From positions 17,399,366 to 17,463,365 of the forward strand of contig NC_088777.1 in the NCBI RefSeq assembly GCF_954871325.1: a stretch of 64,000 bases of DNA, given 5' to 3'. The DNA comes from Gordionus sp. m RMFG-2023 (Eukaryota > Nematomorpha > Gordioida > Chordodea > Parachordodidae). Shown in pieces: positions 25,001-35,042 of this stretch (position 1 is its first letter; the number at the start of each line of letters is the position of its first letter). The position numbers and the translations under genes were made by a program. The notes beneath the pieces are model-generated. The model was not told the origin of the DNA. It did no database searches and worked only from the letters and a program-made list of their open reading frames with translations.

Positions 25001-27595
25001 TGGCAAAATATCAAGGCGAGCATAACATTTTCTTGTCTCGACTTCTATCAATTTCGATTGGAGACGCGTCATTTACATTCTAATTTATTAAAAACGGGGA
25101 TTAAAGGTACAAAAATCGGGGTTTTAATTCTTTTCATATGTTAAATAATTGGCTTATAAAAGGCTTGGATATTGAATTTAAATTTAATTATGAGGTAATC
25201 ATTAAAATTATTATTTTTTAAATAGAAGCTAATCTTATATGGCCGTAAGAAATTTAAAATGAATATTTTGAAGTGAATATGAGTTTCAATTTTCAATTTT
25301 TTTTTCCATTCGTTTTTATTATTAGATAATTATTTAAAAAAATATCGCCAATGTATAAAAAACGTATAGATAACGCTATATATGAACGTTTTAATGCAAT
25401 AAGTCTTTGTTTATTTTTCTATCTTAAAGCAATATTGATTTAAAAGTAATAATTACTCATAAATCAATTATAATGCCTTAAAATGTTTCTAAACAATAAA
25501 AAAAGCCTTATACTGCATTGCGTTCATATATAGTGCAATCTGTACGTTTTTTATACTTCACGATATTTTTTGAGGAAATAAGCACCCGCTAATTATTGGA
25601 AAAATGGTAAATGAATAATAGAAGGGGAAAAATGGATTTCATATTCATTATATTAATTTTAAATTTTCTGCTGGCCTAAATGACGCACATTTGAAAAATA
25701 TTATATTTTATGTTGTCCTCATAATTATCACCTATAGTTTTAGTTATTAAGATTAGATTTAATATTCGAACGAATTTAATTTTTTAATTAAAAACTAATT
25801 ATTTAAAATTGGGAAAGAGTAAATTGTACCTCAATTCCCCATTATTTCAGGTAATGGCTAATTCACTAAAATTTAGTATATCTAAAACATATATGACCTC
25901 TGACATGGAATAGTCCATAAATGGTTTTTAGTAGAAGACATGATGCAAGGTAAACCACTTCTTATTGGTAAACATTGTTTATTTTTATAAGTATAGGTGG
26001 TGTAGATATATCGATATTGGCGAAAAAAAAGTGGTAGTGCGAAACGAAATAATATTACAAAAAAGTGGTAGTGCGAAACGAAATAATATTACTTAAACTT
26101 ATAATGCAAAATGGTACCAATTTTTTTTTTTTAAATATATCTAAAAAAATGAATAATTGGGCTGAATCGAATTTAAAAATTGGTTTAAATCTATAAGATT
26201 TATCCTTATTTTGTCTGAAATTAAGTCATATATTTTTTTTTAAATGAATACCATTAAGACGAAGGATTTAATTTACTTTCTCACGATTCGTCTGTGCTGA
26301 ACAAAATTGCCAATCTCATGAGATCTGGACCAGATTTAGGAAAATCAAAAAAATCTGAAATGGATTATAATTTGGAGGGAATAGTCAACGATTGTACTAT
26401 GATGGAGGGAGTCGATTATTCTCACGAGGTTATCATTTCTGATGACCATGGCAACATTAACGATCAAAATTTGTCTATCGGGAGTGTAGTAATACGATTT
26501 AATATATTTATGAAAGGAAGAAGATTTGATAGTTATCTTTTGATACATAATTAGAGCCCGCATGGCATATTCCTGCACCCTGCTTAACGGCTTTTACTAA
26601 TATGGGGACATCATCTAAAATATTTATCCCACTGCCATTTTTTTTAAAGAGAAATTTTTATATTTTTTTTTTCAATATGCAATTTATTTATAATAATTAT
26701 ATTCGCAAGAATTAATTGGGGAAAATATATTACTATTAGGCGCTTATACAATTCACACCTTTTGTCTAGGGCAAATCAGCCCAATTTTAAGGAAATGAAA
26801 TATGATTTTTATCTTTATAAAACATGTGATTTTTTGATAGAGAATTAGTTCCAAGTAAGAAAAGACCTTCACAAGTGGTAAGAATATTTTTGGCATTTTA
26901 ATGACTCAGCCCTGAGATGAAGGTCATGCACATTATTAGAAGGGGCAAGGGGATTTATGCAATTAAAATCCCAGACCAAGGGTTTGTCAGGTACAAAGGA
27001 GACTCTAGTTTTCCTTCAGGGGTTTTTTTTTTATTTATGCTGAACATGGGTTCAAGAATGCACGGGAAATTTGCTTTATTGAGAAATGTGGCAAGTGTTT
27101 TAATTTTATTGTCGATTAATTTTAGTTATGAATTTACAATTGAGTGCATGGCGTTCAAAAACAGTCTGCATCATGATTGCATTTGTTGCATATAGGTTTA
27201 AAAATGGTATGATCAGGCACAAACTTAGTGCATAACAAAAAAAGTTGTTTAAAATTAAGGGTTGGAATCAAGCCATTCATTCATTGCTTGAGTTGTTAAA
27301 ATTAAGCGTCCTGAGAAGGGATAATTTATTATCCCATATTATCCTTTATTTTATATTACAAATATTCATTTTTTAGCACGAAGACATTAATCAAGAATAT
27401 TTTATCGACAAAACAAATTTTGTAGCAGGTGAGGAATTTAACGAAGAACAGATATACCATTACGATTCTGATTCTCTAAATTCGGAAATGAATCTTAATG
27501 GTGACCACAATATTTCTATTTTGTCTTCTCAATTTACCGAAATGCCAAATAATTTGAGAGGCCTTGATATCGTAGCTAATAGTATGGATCATTGA
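3645..27595 (+). CDS. CREB3L: CREB3-like membrane-anchored bZIP transcription factor
   Basis: Twelve inferred exons: 3645-3710, 3755-3935, 3975-4052, 20232-20884, 21760-21918, 22882-22940, 23035-23103, 23176-23266, 23743-23857, 24021-24191, 26259-26483, 27429-27595. All introns are GT-AG, phases agree at each join, and the total is 677 codons plus TGA. Residues about 1-326 are an acidic, Ser/Asn-rich region fitting a transactivation domain. [11 protein letters not shown] precedes the basic region [21 protein letters not shown], then a zipper with L, Y, L, L, L, L at heptad spacing, then one hydrophobic segment (about 449-469) and a roughly 200-residue tail. Family members sit in the ER membrane, are cut by Golgi S1P/S2P, and release the bZIP part to the nucleus. 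The tail shows no obvious RxxL S1P site. The last junction is the least certain (acceptor 27426 or 27429). Confidence 0.85.
5342..9270 (+). mobile_element. Long-TIR DNA transposon, unassigned superfamily, copy 1
   Basis: A 3.9 kb element bounded by inverted repeats of roughly 500 bp: about 5342-5880 on the left matches the reverse complement of about 8770-9270. Shared blocks include TTAGCGCATTAGCAAC, GATAATCGGGGTTAAAGG and TTAAATAATTAGTTTTTAA. The outer 60 bp align with the ends of the element at 28967-32890, marking both as one family. Between the repeats lies a decayed plus-strand transposase (about 6640-8560). The arms have drifted a good deal, so the insertion is old. No clean target duplication is visible. 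Confidence 0.85.
6636..8600 (+). pseudogene. Decayed transposase inside long-TIR transposon 1
   Basis: Open pieces at 6636-6875, 7124-7378 and 7586-7783 plus continuing motif traces to about 8050, separated by stops and frame changes. Recognisable signatures are [20 protein letters not shown] with IHQNVKLM after it (about 7180-7265), [20 protein letters not shown] (about 7637-7696) and [11 protein letters not shown] (about 7873-7905). These belong to a large uncharacterised DDE-like transposase-type protein family that I know from cnidarians and some insects, in which the D of DFSENY and the D of FSDGA are invariant. The reading is non-functional. Confidence 0.75.
9362..9564. mobile_element. 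hAT-type MITE, family A, copy 2
   Basis: 203 bp with termini TAGTGTTGTTAAATGG and the matching CCGTTTAACAACACTA, flanked by a perfect 8-bp duplication actagggc (9354-9361 and 9565-9572). This is the best-preserved boundary of the family and defines its ends. It inserted about 90 bp beyond the right end of long-TIR transposon 1. Confidence 0.92.
10300..10898 (+). mobile_element. 3' fragment of a hAT transposon
   Basis: The right end, 10784-10898, ends CACAGGTCTA and is homologous, in reverse, to the left ends at 13878 and 30376, which begin TAGACCTGTG and are followed by CGGCG-rich DNA. Just inside, plus-strand translations around 10420-10590 recall a hAT C-terminal dimerisation domain, for example [14 protein letters not shown] followed by LTYKRTSL. 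The opposite end is not found, so the element is truncated or too worn upstream of about 10300. Confidence 0.65.
12021..12198. mobile_element. hAT-type MITE, family A, degraded copy 3
   Basis: ATGAGCCGATTTTTTAAAAC and CGGCTAAC near the left and TTTAAAAATCGACTC plus AGCCTTTTAACG near the right match the subterminal parts of the copies at 1800 and 9362. The terminal TAGTGTTG is worn away and no target duplication is seen. Confidence 0.65.
13878..15488 (-). mobile_element. hAT transposon with decayed transposase
   Basis: Begins TAGACCTGTGCG at 13878 and ends CACAGTTTTA at 15488, with GC-rich CGGCGG-type subterminal DNA at both ends. Flanked by 8-bp near-duplicates tttatagg (13870-13877) and gttatagg (15489-15496). 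Minus-strand pieces read as hAT transposase: 15018-15209 is BED-finger-like ([11 protein letters not shown]), and 14403-14612 has [16 protein letters not shown], matching the family's PF..V....F..LL segment. The C-terminal part is not legible. Length 1.6 kb suggests internal loss. Confidence 0.85.
15497..18680. other. AT-rich intron stretch without recognised features
   Basis: Nothing gene-like. A tRNA-like B-box on the minus strand near 15500-15520 and a small inverted repeat near 17446-17480 were seen but are not strong enough to annotate. Confidence 0.4.
18681..18882. repeat. Pair of adjacent short palindromic MITEs
   Basis: 18681-18776 is a near-palindrome: CTGCATTCACAGAGCGTGAA on the left pairs with TGTGCTCACTGTAAATGCAG on the right, both followed inward by CGCGG/CCGCG. 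The next 100 bp (to about 18882) ends again in ATGCAGGGTAAG and holds its own weaker palindrome. Both lie in the CREB3-like intron. Overlapping open frames on both strands are by-products of the palindrome. Confidence 0.65.
19723..19920. mobile_element. Near-perfect hairpin MITE with CAGTGTTG ends
   Basis: About 75 bp at each end are almost perfect inverted copies: CAGTGTTGTGATGATTTAAT at 19723 is mirrored by ATTAAATCATCACAACACTG ending at 19920, leaving a loop of roughly 50 bp. CAGTGTTG is a classic hAT terminus. An 8-bp duplication is not convincing. The arm identity implies a young insertion. It sits about 310 bp upstream of exon 4 of the CREB3-like gene, so the pre-mRNA would contain a strong hairpin. 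Confidence 0.85.
21760..23857 (+). CDS. CREB3L: bZIP and transmembrane exons of the CREB3-like gene
   Basis: This is the diagnostic core and stands without the distant 5' exons. Exon 21760-21918 (53 codons) holds [16 protein letters not shown] and [20 protein letters not shown]. Exon 22882-22940 completes the basic region with [19 protein letters not shown]. Exons 23035-23103 and 23176-23266 carry the zipper, including [15 protein letters not shown], which is close to the vertebrate CREB3 zipper. The membrane segment [17 protein letters not shown] opens exon 23743-23857. The order TEEEK box, basic region, zipper, TM is specific to the CREB3/OASIS group rather than ATF6. Confidence 0.93.
24995..25975. 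mobile_element. Non-autonomous palindromic relative of the long-TIR transposons
   Basis: Almost the whole element is inverted repeat. GGGGATTAAAGGTAC and TATGTTAAATAATTGGC on the left are mirrored by TTACCTGAAATAATGGGG and TAATTATTTAAAATTGGG on the right, and the centre mirrors AAAAAACGTATAGATAACGC against its partner. The arms align with the inverted repeats of the element at 5342-9270. There is no transposase. It lies in the intron between exons 10 and 11 of the CREB3-like gene. Confidence 0.75.
26027..26092. repeat. Two-copy 34-bp tandem repeat
   Basis: AAAGTGGTAGTGCGAAACGA followed by AATAATATTAC occurs twice in a row with a 34-bp period and essentially no differences, so the duplication is recent. 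It lies in the last long intron of the CREB3-like gene. Confidence 0.9.
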
Positions 27596-28966
27596 AAGTG
27601 AGGGTCCTGTAGATATAGTCGGTGGAATAGATATTTCTGACTTGAAATTTACTAGAGTATCAGCATTTTTTTTGAAAAATGGTCTATATATCTTTTATTG
27701 AAGCATTCTATTATGGCGAACGATTATTTAGCACATTATTTATTTAATCTTTTTTAATATTAATATGAAAAATACCGAATATTTGTTTAGAGCTATTTTT
27801 GAAAAACGATTTTATAATTTGTAATTACCTTTTACTTATATGCTATTTAATGTATATTTGTGTTGATAGTCAGACAGATAATTTTTTTTTACCAGTGTTT
27901 TTCATTAGTTAAATATTTTATATTTCTTTGTCGCTATTTATTATGTGAAATTAAACTTGGTTATTTTTTTTAAAGTAAATTTCCTAATGATATCATTAAA
28001 AAATTACTCAATACAAACACTATAAAATTGATAAGACAATTTAATTTCTCTTACGATTTATTATATAAAACAATAATACACATAACACCATATTTTATAA
28101 TTTCACTTAAGACGTTTTTTAAAATATAATTTATAATTATATTAATATATTTTGAACCAAATACTTTTATATGACGTATTTTTATATTTATTTTGGTGAA
28201 TTTGGTTTTTATAACATATCCATTATATTAAATTCATGAAACAAATTTAGTATATATAATTTAATAATTTATATATGATCAATTATTTATTTGGGACTAT
28301 TATTTATGGATTTAAAATGGAATCAAATGTATGCATATTAATAATTAAATTTATATTTATTAACTAAAATAAAGAATCATTTTTAATATTAGTACTATAT
28401 TCTATTTCAACATTTTTTAACATTTTTATGATTTTACATGCTAAGTTTCAGTAGACTAAATTTCATAACCTGTAAATAAATTAACGATTTAGTATAAAAT
28501 AGGTTATATTGTCAATTTAAAATCAATCATGTCAAGCTATTTAATTTACACGCACTAGCCTGTGTAGATGGCAACGTCAAATATTAATATAAAAATATCT
28601 AAAAATGGCGACTGACACCTATTATCACTCAAAATACATTGATGACTCTTTAAATCGTTAGGATTTCAAAAGATTAAAGCCGGACAGACCTATAAGGTTC
28701 GAATGACTCACACATTTTCTAGAAGTTCAGATTCTTATGACAAAATTTGTAACGGCTTAGGTTGTTAAATAAAACAGTTAAATATCGGCTTAACGGTTCG
28801 GTTTAGTTCTATGATATTGCCCAAGGAAGTAACTAATCAGTCATTTCAACAACTAAGGAATAAGGGTAGGTTCTCCTTTTATTTTAAAATTTAATATTTT
28901 TTGACTCAATTCCCAAAATACCTTTACTAGGTAAGAATTAATAATTTTATTAAAATTCATATAAAG
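27596..28966. other. AT-rich stretch downstream of the CREB3-like gene
   Basis: Expected to hold the 3' untranslated region of the CREB3-like gene. Otherwise AT-rich without supported genes or element ends. Confidence 0.5.
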
Positions 28967-29689
28967 TATATGGTGAATTCCATATCAAATCAACAAAAAT
29001 AGTCGATTTTCAACCCGACCCCCTTCAATTTTTCTTAAATTTTGACTGGTAGTATATACTATAACTAAGAAAAAAATGAAATTTACCTTCCAACACTCTT
29101 TACTCGCTAAGATATGGCTGTTTAAAGCGCGGAAAAATGGTAAATTTTTGATAAAATGCACCTCATTGATTTTCAAATATCTCGATAAATAATTATGTTA
29201 GAAAAATAATTTAAATTTTATTTCGTAGCTTAATAAATTGACATAAAAATAAATATGATGGACATTTTATTAATATCGAAAACCGGAAATAGCCATAGAA
29301 AAAAAAGGTATTTTTTTCTGTAGATAGATATCACATTGCTTTATATTTGTACAAAATCCTAGACTTAAGAGTTATCTCTCTTTATATGGCTAAAATTGAA
29401 CAAATTTAACATTAATATCATCATATTTTATTTTAATGTTAATTTAAAAATTATGTCTAAATGATAAGCCCTTACTTTTTTTTATCTTTATAAAAAAAAT
29501 TTGAGAGGTGGCTGGGATACTGAGCTGTTTAAAGCTTTAGTTAAATTTTATCTCGAAATTAAAATTACTTGACAAAATAATTTTAAATATTTTATTTAGC
29601 ATAAAATAATCTACCAAAATTGAAATTCAACAATAAATTTTCCTCCATATATTCAAAATTAAAAGAAAGGCTTAATATATTATTTGACG

Positions 29690-30330
29690 AGAATTCTATT
29701 GATTATTAAACATTCAAACAATGGATAGCAGTTGATCAAACTACCCTCGAAACACTGACAAAATCCGCTGACGAATTATTATTTTATTGAATAAAACAAT
29801 TTAATTCCTCATTTGTTTATAGCTTCACGAGAATCATTAATTCGAAACTTAATTCAATTTAAATGTTGGCGAATTCTAAGTTATTGCAGACTTTTCAGAA
29901 AACTATGCATTTGTAGTGCAGAACCATGCACAAGAATTTAATCAGACCAATAATCAAGCCACTATCAAATCTTATAATTTATTACCGTGAGAACAACATA
30001 ATAAAACATGTATATTTAGTGGTTATATCAGATTGTTTAAAGCACACGCATGTGCATTTTATTTATTTTAAAAATTGATTGTATTCTTGAAGGAAAGATT
30101 TAATAGAGTGGCTAAAATTTATTATTTTTCTGATGGAGCAGTAACCAATATAAAATAAAAGATTTCATTAATTTCTACAATCATGAAAATGATTTTGGGA
30201 TAAAGGCTGAGTGACATTTTTTGAAACCGCACGAGATAAAAGTCCATACGTCATTTTGGGGGCCGTACTAAACGGTTAGCAGCTCGAGCAAGCTTGTAAC
30301 GTCCATATGAACATCACATATTGACAACAA
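29690..30330 (+). pseudogene. Decayed transposase inside long-TIR transposon 2
   Basis: Plus-strand translation across several frames gives DFSENYAFVVQNHAQEF (about 29890-29940), NNQATIK, KIYYFSDGAVTN (about 30115-30150) and RTKRLAARASL (about 30267-30298). These are the same signature blocks as in the element at 5342-9270, and the last one is the family's conserved KRLAARASLQ segment. Many stops and frame changes make it non-functional. The hAT element at 30376 inserted shortly downstream. Confidence 0.75.
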
Positions 30331-30375
30331 TAGATATATTTAACTATGCAAGAAATAATATCTATGGGGTAAATT

Positions 30376-32024
30376 TAGACCTGTGCGCTGACGAAACTAT
30401 CGGCGGCCGGCGAAATTTTCAAAAATCCTGTCGACGGCCGGCGGCGCGCCGATTTTTAGCCGCAGTCAACAAAATCGGTGCAGTTATAAATTTTTATAAC
30501 ATAAATTTTTTTAATTGCTTATTATTTTTTAAAAAACGAATATACACTACTCAACACATATCTCGGCATATTTTTAATATTTATTTAATAGAAAACTCAT
30601 TATAAACCAAAAATCGATTTCGTAATTTTATAATTATCATGTATAAAAATTATTTTATTTAAATTTTTGGGATAATAATGATCCCCTTGAATTTAACGTC
30701 AATCCAGCGGTAGAGAAAACTCTTTCACTAGGTGTGCTAGTCACCTGAATGCAAAGAATTTTTTTGCGAGCCTGGAAAGATTGGGAAGTTTATTCTTCTT
30801 TTCTCTCAAAATTTAGAACGTCCATATCTTGTGAATATCGTTTTCCAAGAAAACTGTGGCATTCTTGTTCTAAGTCACCTAACTTGGAATAATAATTTAT
30901 ATTTGTTGAATGTTTATTTGCCAATTTTGTCAAATAACTTAAATTTAATAATTCTTCTTGATCCTCATTAGCTATATTTACTACCTGATTATCATCATTC
31001 TCTATAAGTTTAAGATGTTTTATTATAAATTCTGAAGCTGAACAATTTTGCTCTATTAAATACTTTGACACAATTGTCAATTTTTGAAATCTTGGATCTA
31101 AAAGAAAAGCCAATACCTAGATAATTTTAAATAAAAAATAAAAGAATATACTTATATATTATTACTTGCAGATTACACACCGAAAATCGTAACACAAGTT
31201 TTTTAGCATATTTTCCGTGAAATAATTTCAGAACTATCACTACCATTTACTATTAAATTTGTTTCAATTTCACTTCTAAAAAGTAACGCCAAGTTTAAAG
31301 TAGGCCCTTTTTGTACTGAAAAAAATTCGACAGTTTCTTTAAATTTTGAAAGAAATGCTAATAGATCTTCTACCAGCTCAGATTCATAATTTGATAAAGT
31401 GCTTCACAATTCTTACAAAACATTATTAATTAAATTCTTAATTAATCCAGATATGCTTTCTAGCATAATTAATATACTATGCCAACGTGTTGGGACATTT
31501 AATTTTAAGGTTTTCATATGCATGGAATTATTGTTATTATTATCTTTGGAATTGCCAATTTGAAAACAGGTATCCGGGTATGGATCAATGCTGTCAAGAT
31601 CTAACATGTCTGATGTTAAATCTATTGTACTTAAACATTTTTTTTATGGATTTTTTATTATCCAGAGTTAGGATACTACAATTATTTATAGAATTATTAA
31701 ATGTAAATACATCCATTTTAAAAATATGTAAAATTATGCTAACTTTTGGAATTTTAGATTTTTGATTGATTGAATTCTATAATGACGTCAATATAATTAT
31801 GATTTTAAAATAGTAGAAAATAAAAATTCATCAAAATCCTGATCGACATTAAAAATATTACAACAGTGATGTTAACCAATTATTAGAATAAAAAGGTATG
31901 AAATATGAAAGATTTCTGCGCTGGCCGTGCCCCGCCGATATGAAAATCGGCTGCGCGCCGGCGTGATTTTCTTAAACGGCGGCATTTTCGGCGTAACCAA
32001 ATGGCCGGCCGGCTCACAGGTCTA
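30376..32024 (-). mobile_element. hAT transposon nested in long-TIR transposon 2
   Basis: Starts TAGACCTGTGCGC and ends GCTCACAGGTCTA, flanked by 8-bp near-duplicates ggtaaatt (30368-30375) and ggtgaatt (32025-32032). Subterminal DNA is rich in CGGCGG/CCGGCC. On the minus strand 31413-31607 contains VPTRWHSILIMLESI and 30790-31113 starts with LLDPRFQKL and ends in a Glu-rich tail; both are standard hAT transposase blocks in the expected order. The C-terminal dimerisation region and the BED finger are not seen, and the frame is interrupted, so it is defective. Same subfamily as 13878-15488. Confidence 0.92.
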
Positions 32025-32890
32025 GGTGAATTATATATTTGTGAGCAATAATGAATATATGAACATAGAAAGTCATCTTGAAAGCAGATTTTTGAGCGAA
32101 AAGATAATTTCTGGAACACAAAATTCTAAGCTTTTATTCCCCTAGACGAAAACAAAAGTCATAATTTATTAAAATTCCTTGGATGATTATAATATATGAT
32201 ATATTTTAATTATAAATTTTTGGTTGTATTATATATAATGCAATTTGAGGCAAATAAAGTTATAAATATGTTTAGAATTATTTTGTCAAGTAACTTCGAG
32301 ACAAAATTTAACTAAAGTGTTAAACAAAGCTCATTATTCCAGCCACTTTTCAAAAATTTTGATAAAGATAAAAAAAAGTAAGGGCCTATCATTTAGACAT
32401 AATTTTTAAATTAACATTAAAATAAAATATGATGATATTAATGTTAAATTTGTTCAACTTTAGCCATATAAAGAGTGATAACTCCTAAACCCATGTTCAT
32501 CCCAGTCTAGGATTTTGTACAAATATAAAGCAATGTGATATCTATCTACAGAGTTTTACACATCCGGTTTTCGATATTAATCAAATGTCTATCATATTTA
32601 TTTTTATATCATTTTAAAGAACTTTTATTAAGCTACAAAATAAAATTTAAATTATATTTCTAACTTAATTATTTCTCGAGATATTTGAAAATAAATGAGG
32701 TGCATTTTTTCAAAAATGAATCATTTTTCAGCGCTTGAAACTGCCATATCTTAGCGGGTAAACATTGTTGGAAGGTAAAATTTCATTTTTTTCTTAGTTA
32801 TAGTATATAATACCAGTATACAAAATTTAAGAAAAATTGAAAGGGGTCGGGTTGAAACCTTGGTTGATTTGATATGGAATTCACCATATA

Positions 32891-33790
32891 TCAAATAATC
32901 TTGAACTCCCTTTGCTTTAATGGGAACTGAATGCAACTGAGATAGATGATGCTTGAGAGCTAGTGATCGTAAGTTGTTTAATCTACTACAACATTCACTA
33001 ACATAAGTAAGATGGACAGCTGTAAGATAATTCACAATTTCCACTTACCTCTGCTTTATATATTTTAAATTACATCAATAAATTAAAAATTACTTAGAAA
33101 ATAAAATACACATAATGTCTAAGAGGATCGTTGGCAAGGCCTCAGCCATTTTTTATACTGTCTGACTAGTTCTATTTTCCTCTGCCCAGATTAACCCTTT
33201 CATCGAAATGCATATTTTTTCAAATAAAAATTAAACTTATGAGATGGGAATCCAGGAATGATAGTGAGAATAATCACACATGCACTACAACAGGGGCACA
33301 GTGAAATGAATGCATACCATGCAGTTTTCCTTACGTGCACCTTTAATATCTATCAACATCACGATTATCCTAAGGAATTTTTACACCAGAATCGCTAAAG
33401 ATATCCACATTGCCAACCTTTGTACCTATATTTAAGACACAATCGATGACTATGAGACTGCGACTACTTGGAGGCCTGGAATATAAATTACAGGCTTTCC
33501 CCACTACTCCTCGGGGATATAGACATGGATACATGTAATAAATATAAGCTCACTATTTTCTATAACTTCCCCATTAAAGCATAAGGATGTTATTGGAGTA
33601 AACTTTAACCCTAAAATAAATAGCATAATAACGAACTAATCCAATGCCAGAAAAAGATTTTATACATGTCCATATCCGCATAATACAAACTTAGTGAACA
33701 TTTGCAAAACGCTTCAAAAGTTCCCAGGAAGTGGGTATTATTATAAAAAGAAGGAGAGGAGGAGCAAAGTAATTTCACTATGTCATAATC
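32891..33790 (-). other. Unidentified region with minus-strand open frames
   Basis: Base composition is less AT-rich than its neighbours. On the minus strand, consecutive open stretches in different frames run from about 33790 to 33370, with pieces such as LGTFEAFCKCSLSLYYADMD, SLCFNGEVIENSELIF and SRSLIVIDCVLNIGTKVG. A further open stretch, SECCSRLNNLRSLALKHHL, lies at about 32891-33025 and ends where the transposon begins. These could be exons of a host gene or a decayed element. No family is recognised and splice joins are not clear. Confidence 0.3.
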
Positions 33791-34262
33791 TACGAGATGT
33801 TAGAAATAAATAAAAGCTATTGGATAAAAAGCTAAATAATAAATTAGACGGAATGTTATAAAGCTGACAAAATATATTATATAATATATGAGTATGGCGC
33901 TGAGGTTAAAAAATAAAAGTATTTTTAAGATAAAAGTTTTCGGCTAGAGTAAAGGATTGAAAAGATTTTTTTTTAAAAAAGAGAAGAATAAAGAAGTTTA
34001 AGAGAGTCTTATATCATGCAATAAGCTTATTCTAGCCTTCCAGAATCAGAAAAAAATAATTAAAGATGAAGCGACAATAGCACCAAGTAAATTTTATTTA
34101 AAAATGTAATATCACCAAACGCCTTCAAGGAGAAGGCCTTGATCGATCTATCCAATTAAATATACGAGGAAAAAAGTTACGCAAAAGTCTCACCCTTGCG
34201 AAAATCTTGGATATGACATATTATTACAAACGAATATTATATTCTTTATTTTAACTATAAAT
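33791..34262. other. Intergenic stretch without features
   Basis: Moderately AT-rich, no supported open frame or element end. Confidence 0.4.
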
Positions 34263-34572
34263 CAGAGACCGGCAGAAATACCAAAGGCACGGCCCGGCAT
34301 AGGTGTATAAAATTTTTTATAAGATGGTTAATGATATAGGAAATATGGTAAGTGAATTCATGTGATATATCATTAATCATACAATTTTTAATTATATTTT
34401 ATCTCATCTATTATATTTAATAATAATCGCTATTTTAAATATTCAGTCCGCCTAGATTTATAAAAAGAAATAATTTTTCGGCCCAGATATTAAAAAAATT
34501 TATTTGCTCAGCCCAGGTTTATCAAAAAAAATTACGGCCAGACCCGTGTACCCCGGTCTGCAGGTCTCTATG
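34263..34572. mobile_element. GGCCCGG-rich hAT-like MITE, copy 1
   Basis: 310 bp with termini CAGAGACCGGCAG and CTGCAGGTCTCTATG, a C/G-rich subterminal zone (GGCCCGG, GCCCAGG, ACCCGTG) and an AT-rich middle. A perfect 8-bp duplication ctataaat flanks it (34255-34262 and 34573-34580). It defines the family whose other copies lie at 40626, 55812, 57674 and 59433. Confidence 0.88.
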
Positions 34573-35042
34573 CTATAAATCTTTCCTTAGTCTTGGTCAG
34601 TTTGACGCTTTATTAAAAAACATTTCTCGCCTTTTTTTGAATTTTATTGGAAAATACACATTATAGTGAAATTCCTTGAATATCTCAGACCTTAAAACGA
34701 ATCAAAACATATTTATATATTTTTTAATCAATTTATTTTGTGACTTTTTTATATTAGCTAAAGAATTTATATTAAAAAATTAAAACTTTAATATATTTTA
34801 AAAAAAATATTAAATTTCAAAAATTTAAATAGTTATAAACTTATGTGTACCAAATAAATAATGAATTAAATTTTGTATTTGATAGATTCATGATTTTATT
34901 TTGCATCTTATAGCACAATTTAATAAAAGTATAATATTTGTATAAAAAAGAATTATTCCGTTCGAATAATTATTCTATTCGTTTTTGAAAATTAGCATTT
35001 ATAAATTTAATTTTATACATTTTTAAGTTAAATTTGTATGAG
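34573..35042. other. AT-rich 3' flank of the deiodinase gene
   Basis: Expected to include the 3' untranslated region of the minus-strand gene ending at 35043. No other feature is seen. Confidence 0.5.

Larger units (their letters stand above)
28967..32890 (+). mobile_element. Long-TIR DNA transposon, copy 2, with nested hAT
   Basis: Inverted repeats of about 650 bp: 28967-29640 mirrors about 32230-32890. The termini TATATGGTGAATTCCATATC and its reverse complement are exact, and TA is a possible 2-bp target duplication. The outer region aligns with the ends of the element at 5342-9270. Without the hAT inserted at 30376-32024 the element is about 2.3 kb, so its interior is shortened relative to copy 1. 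The flanking repeats are better preserved here than in copy 1, pointing to a somewhat younger insertion. Confidence 0.9.

Noticed and set aside
24400-26140. Larger element bounded by TTTTTTCGCCAA and TTGGCGAAAAAA around the palindromic MITE
   Set aside because: The inverted match is short, lies in low-complexity sequence and is not supported by a target duplication or by other copies.
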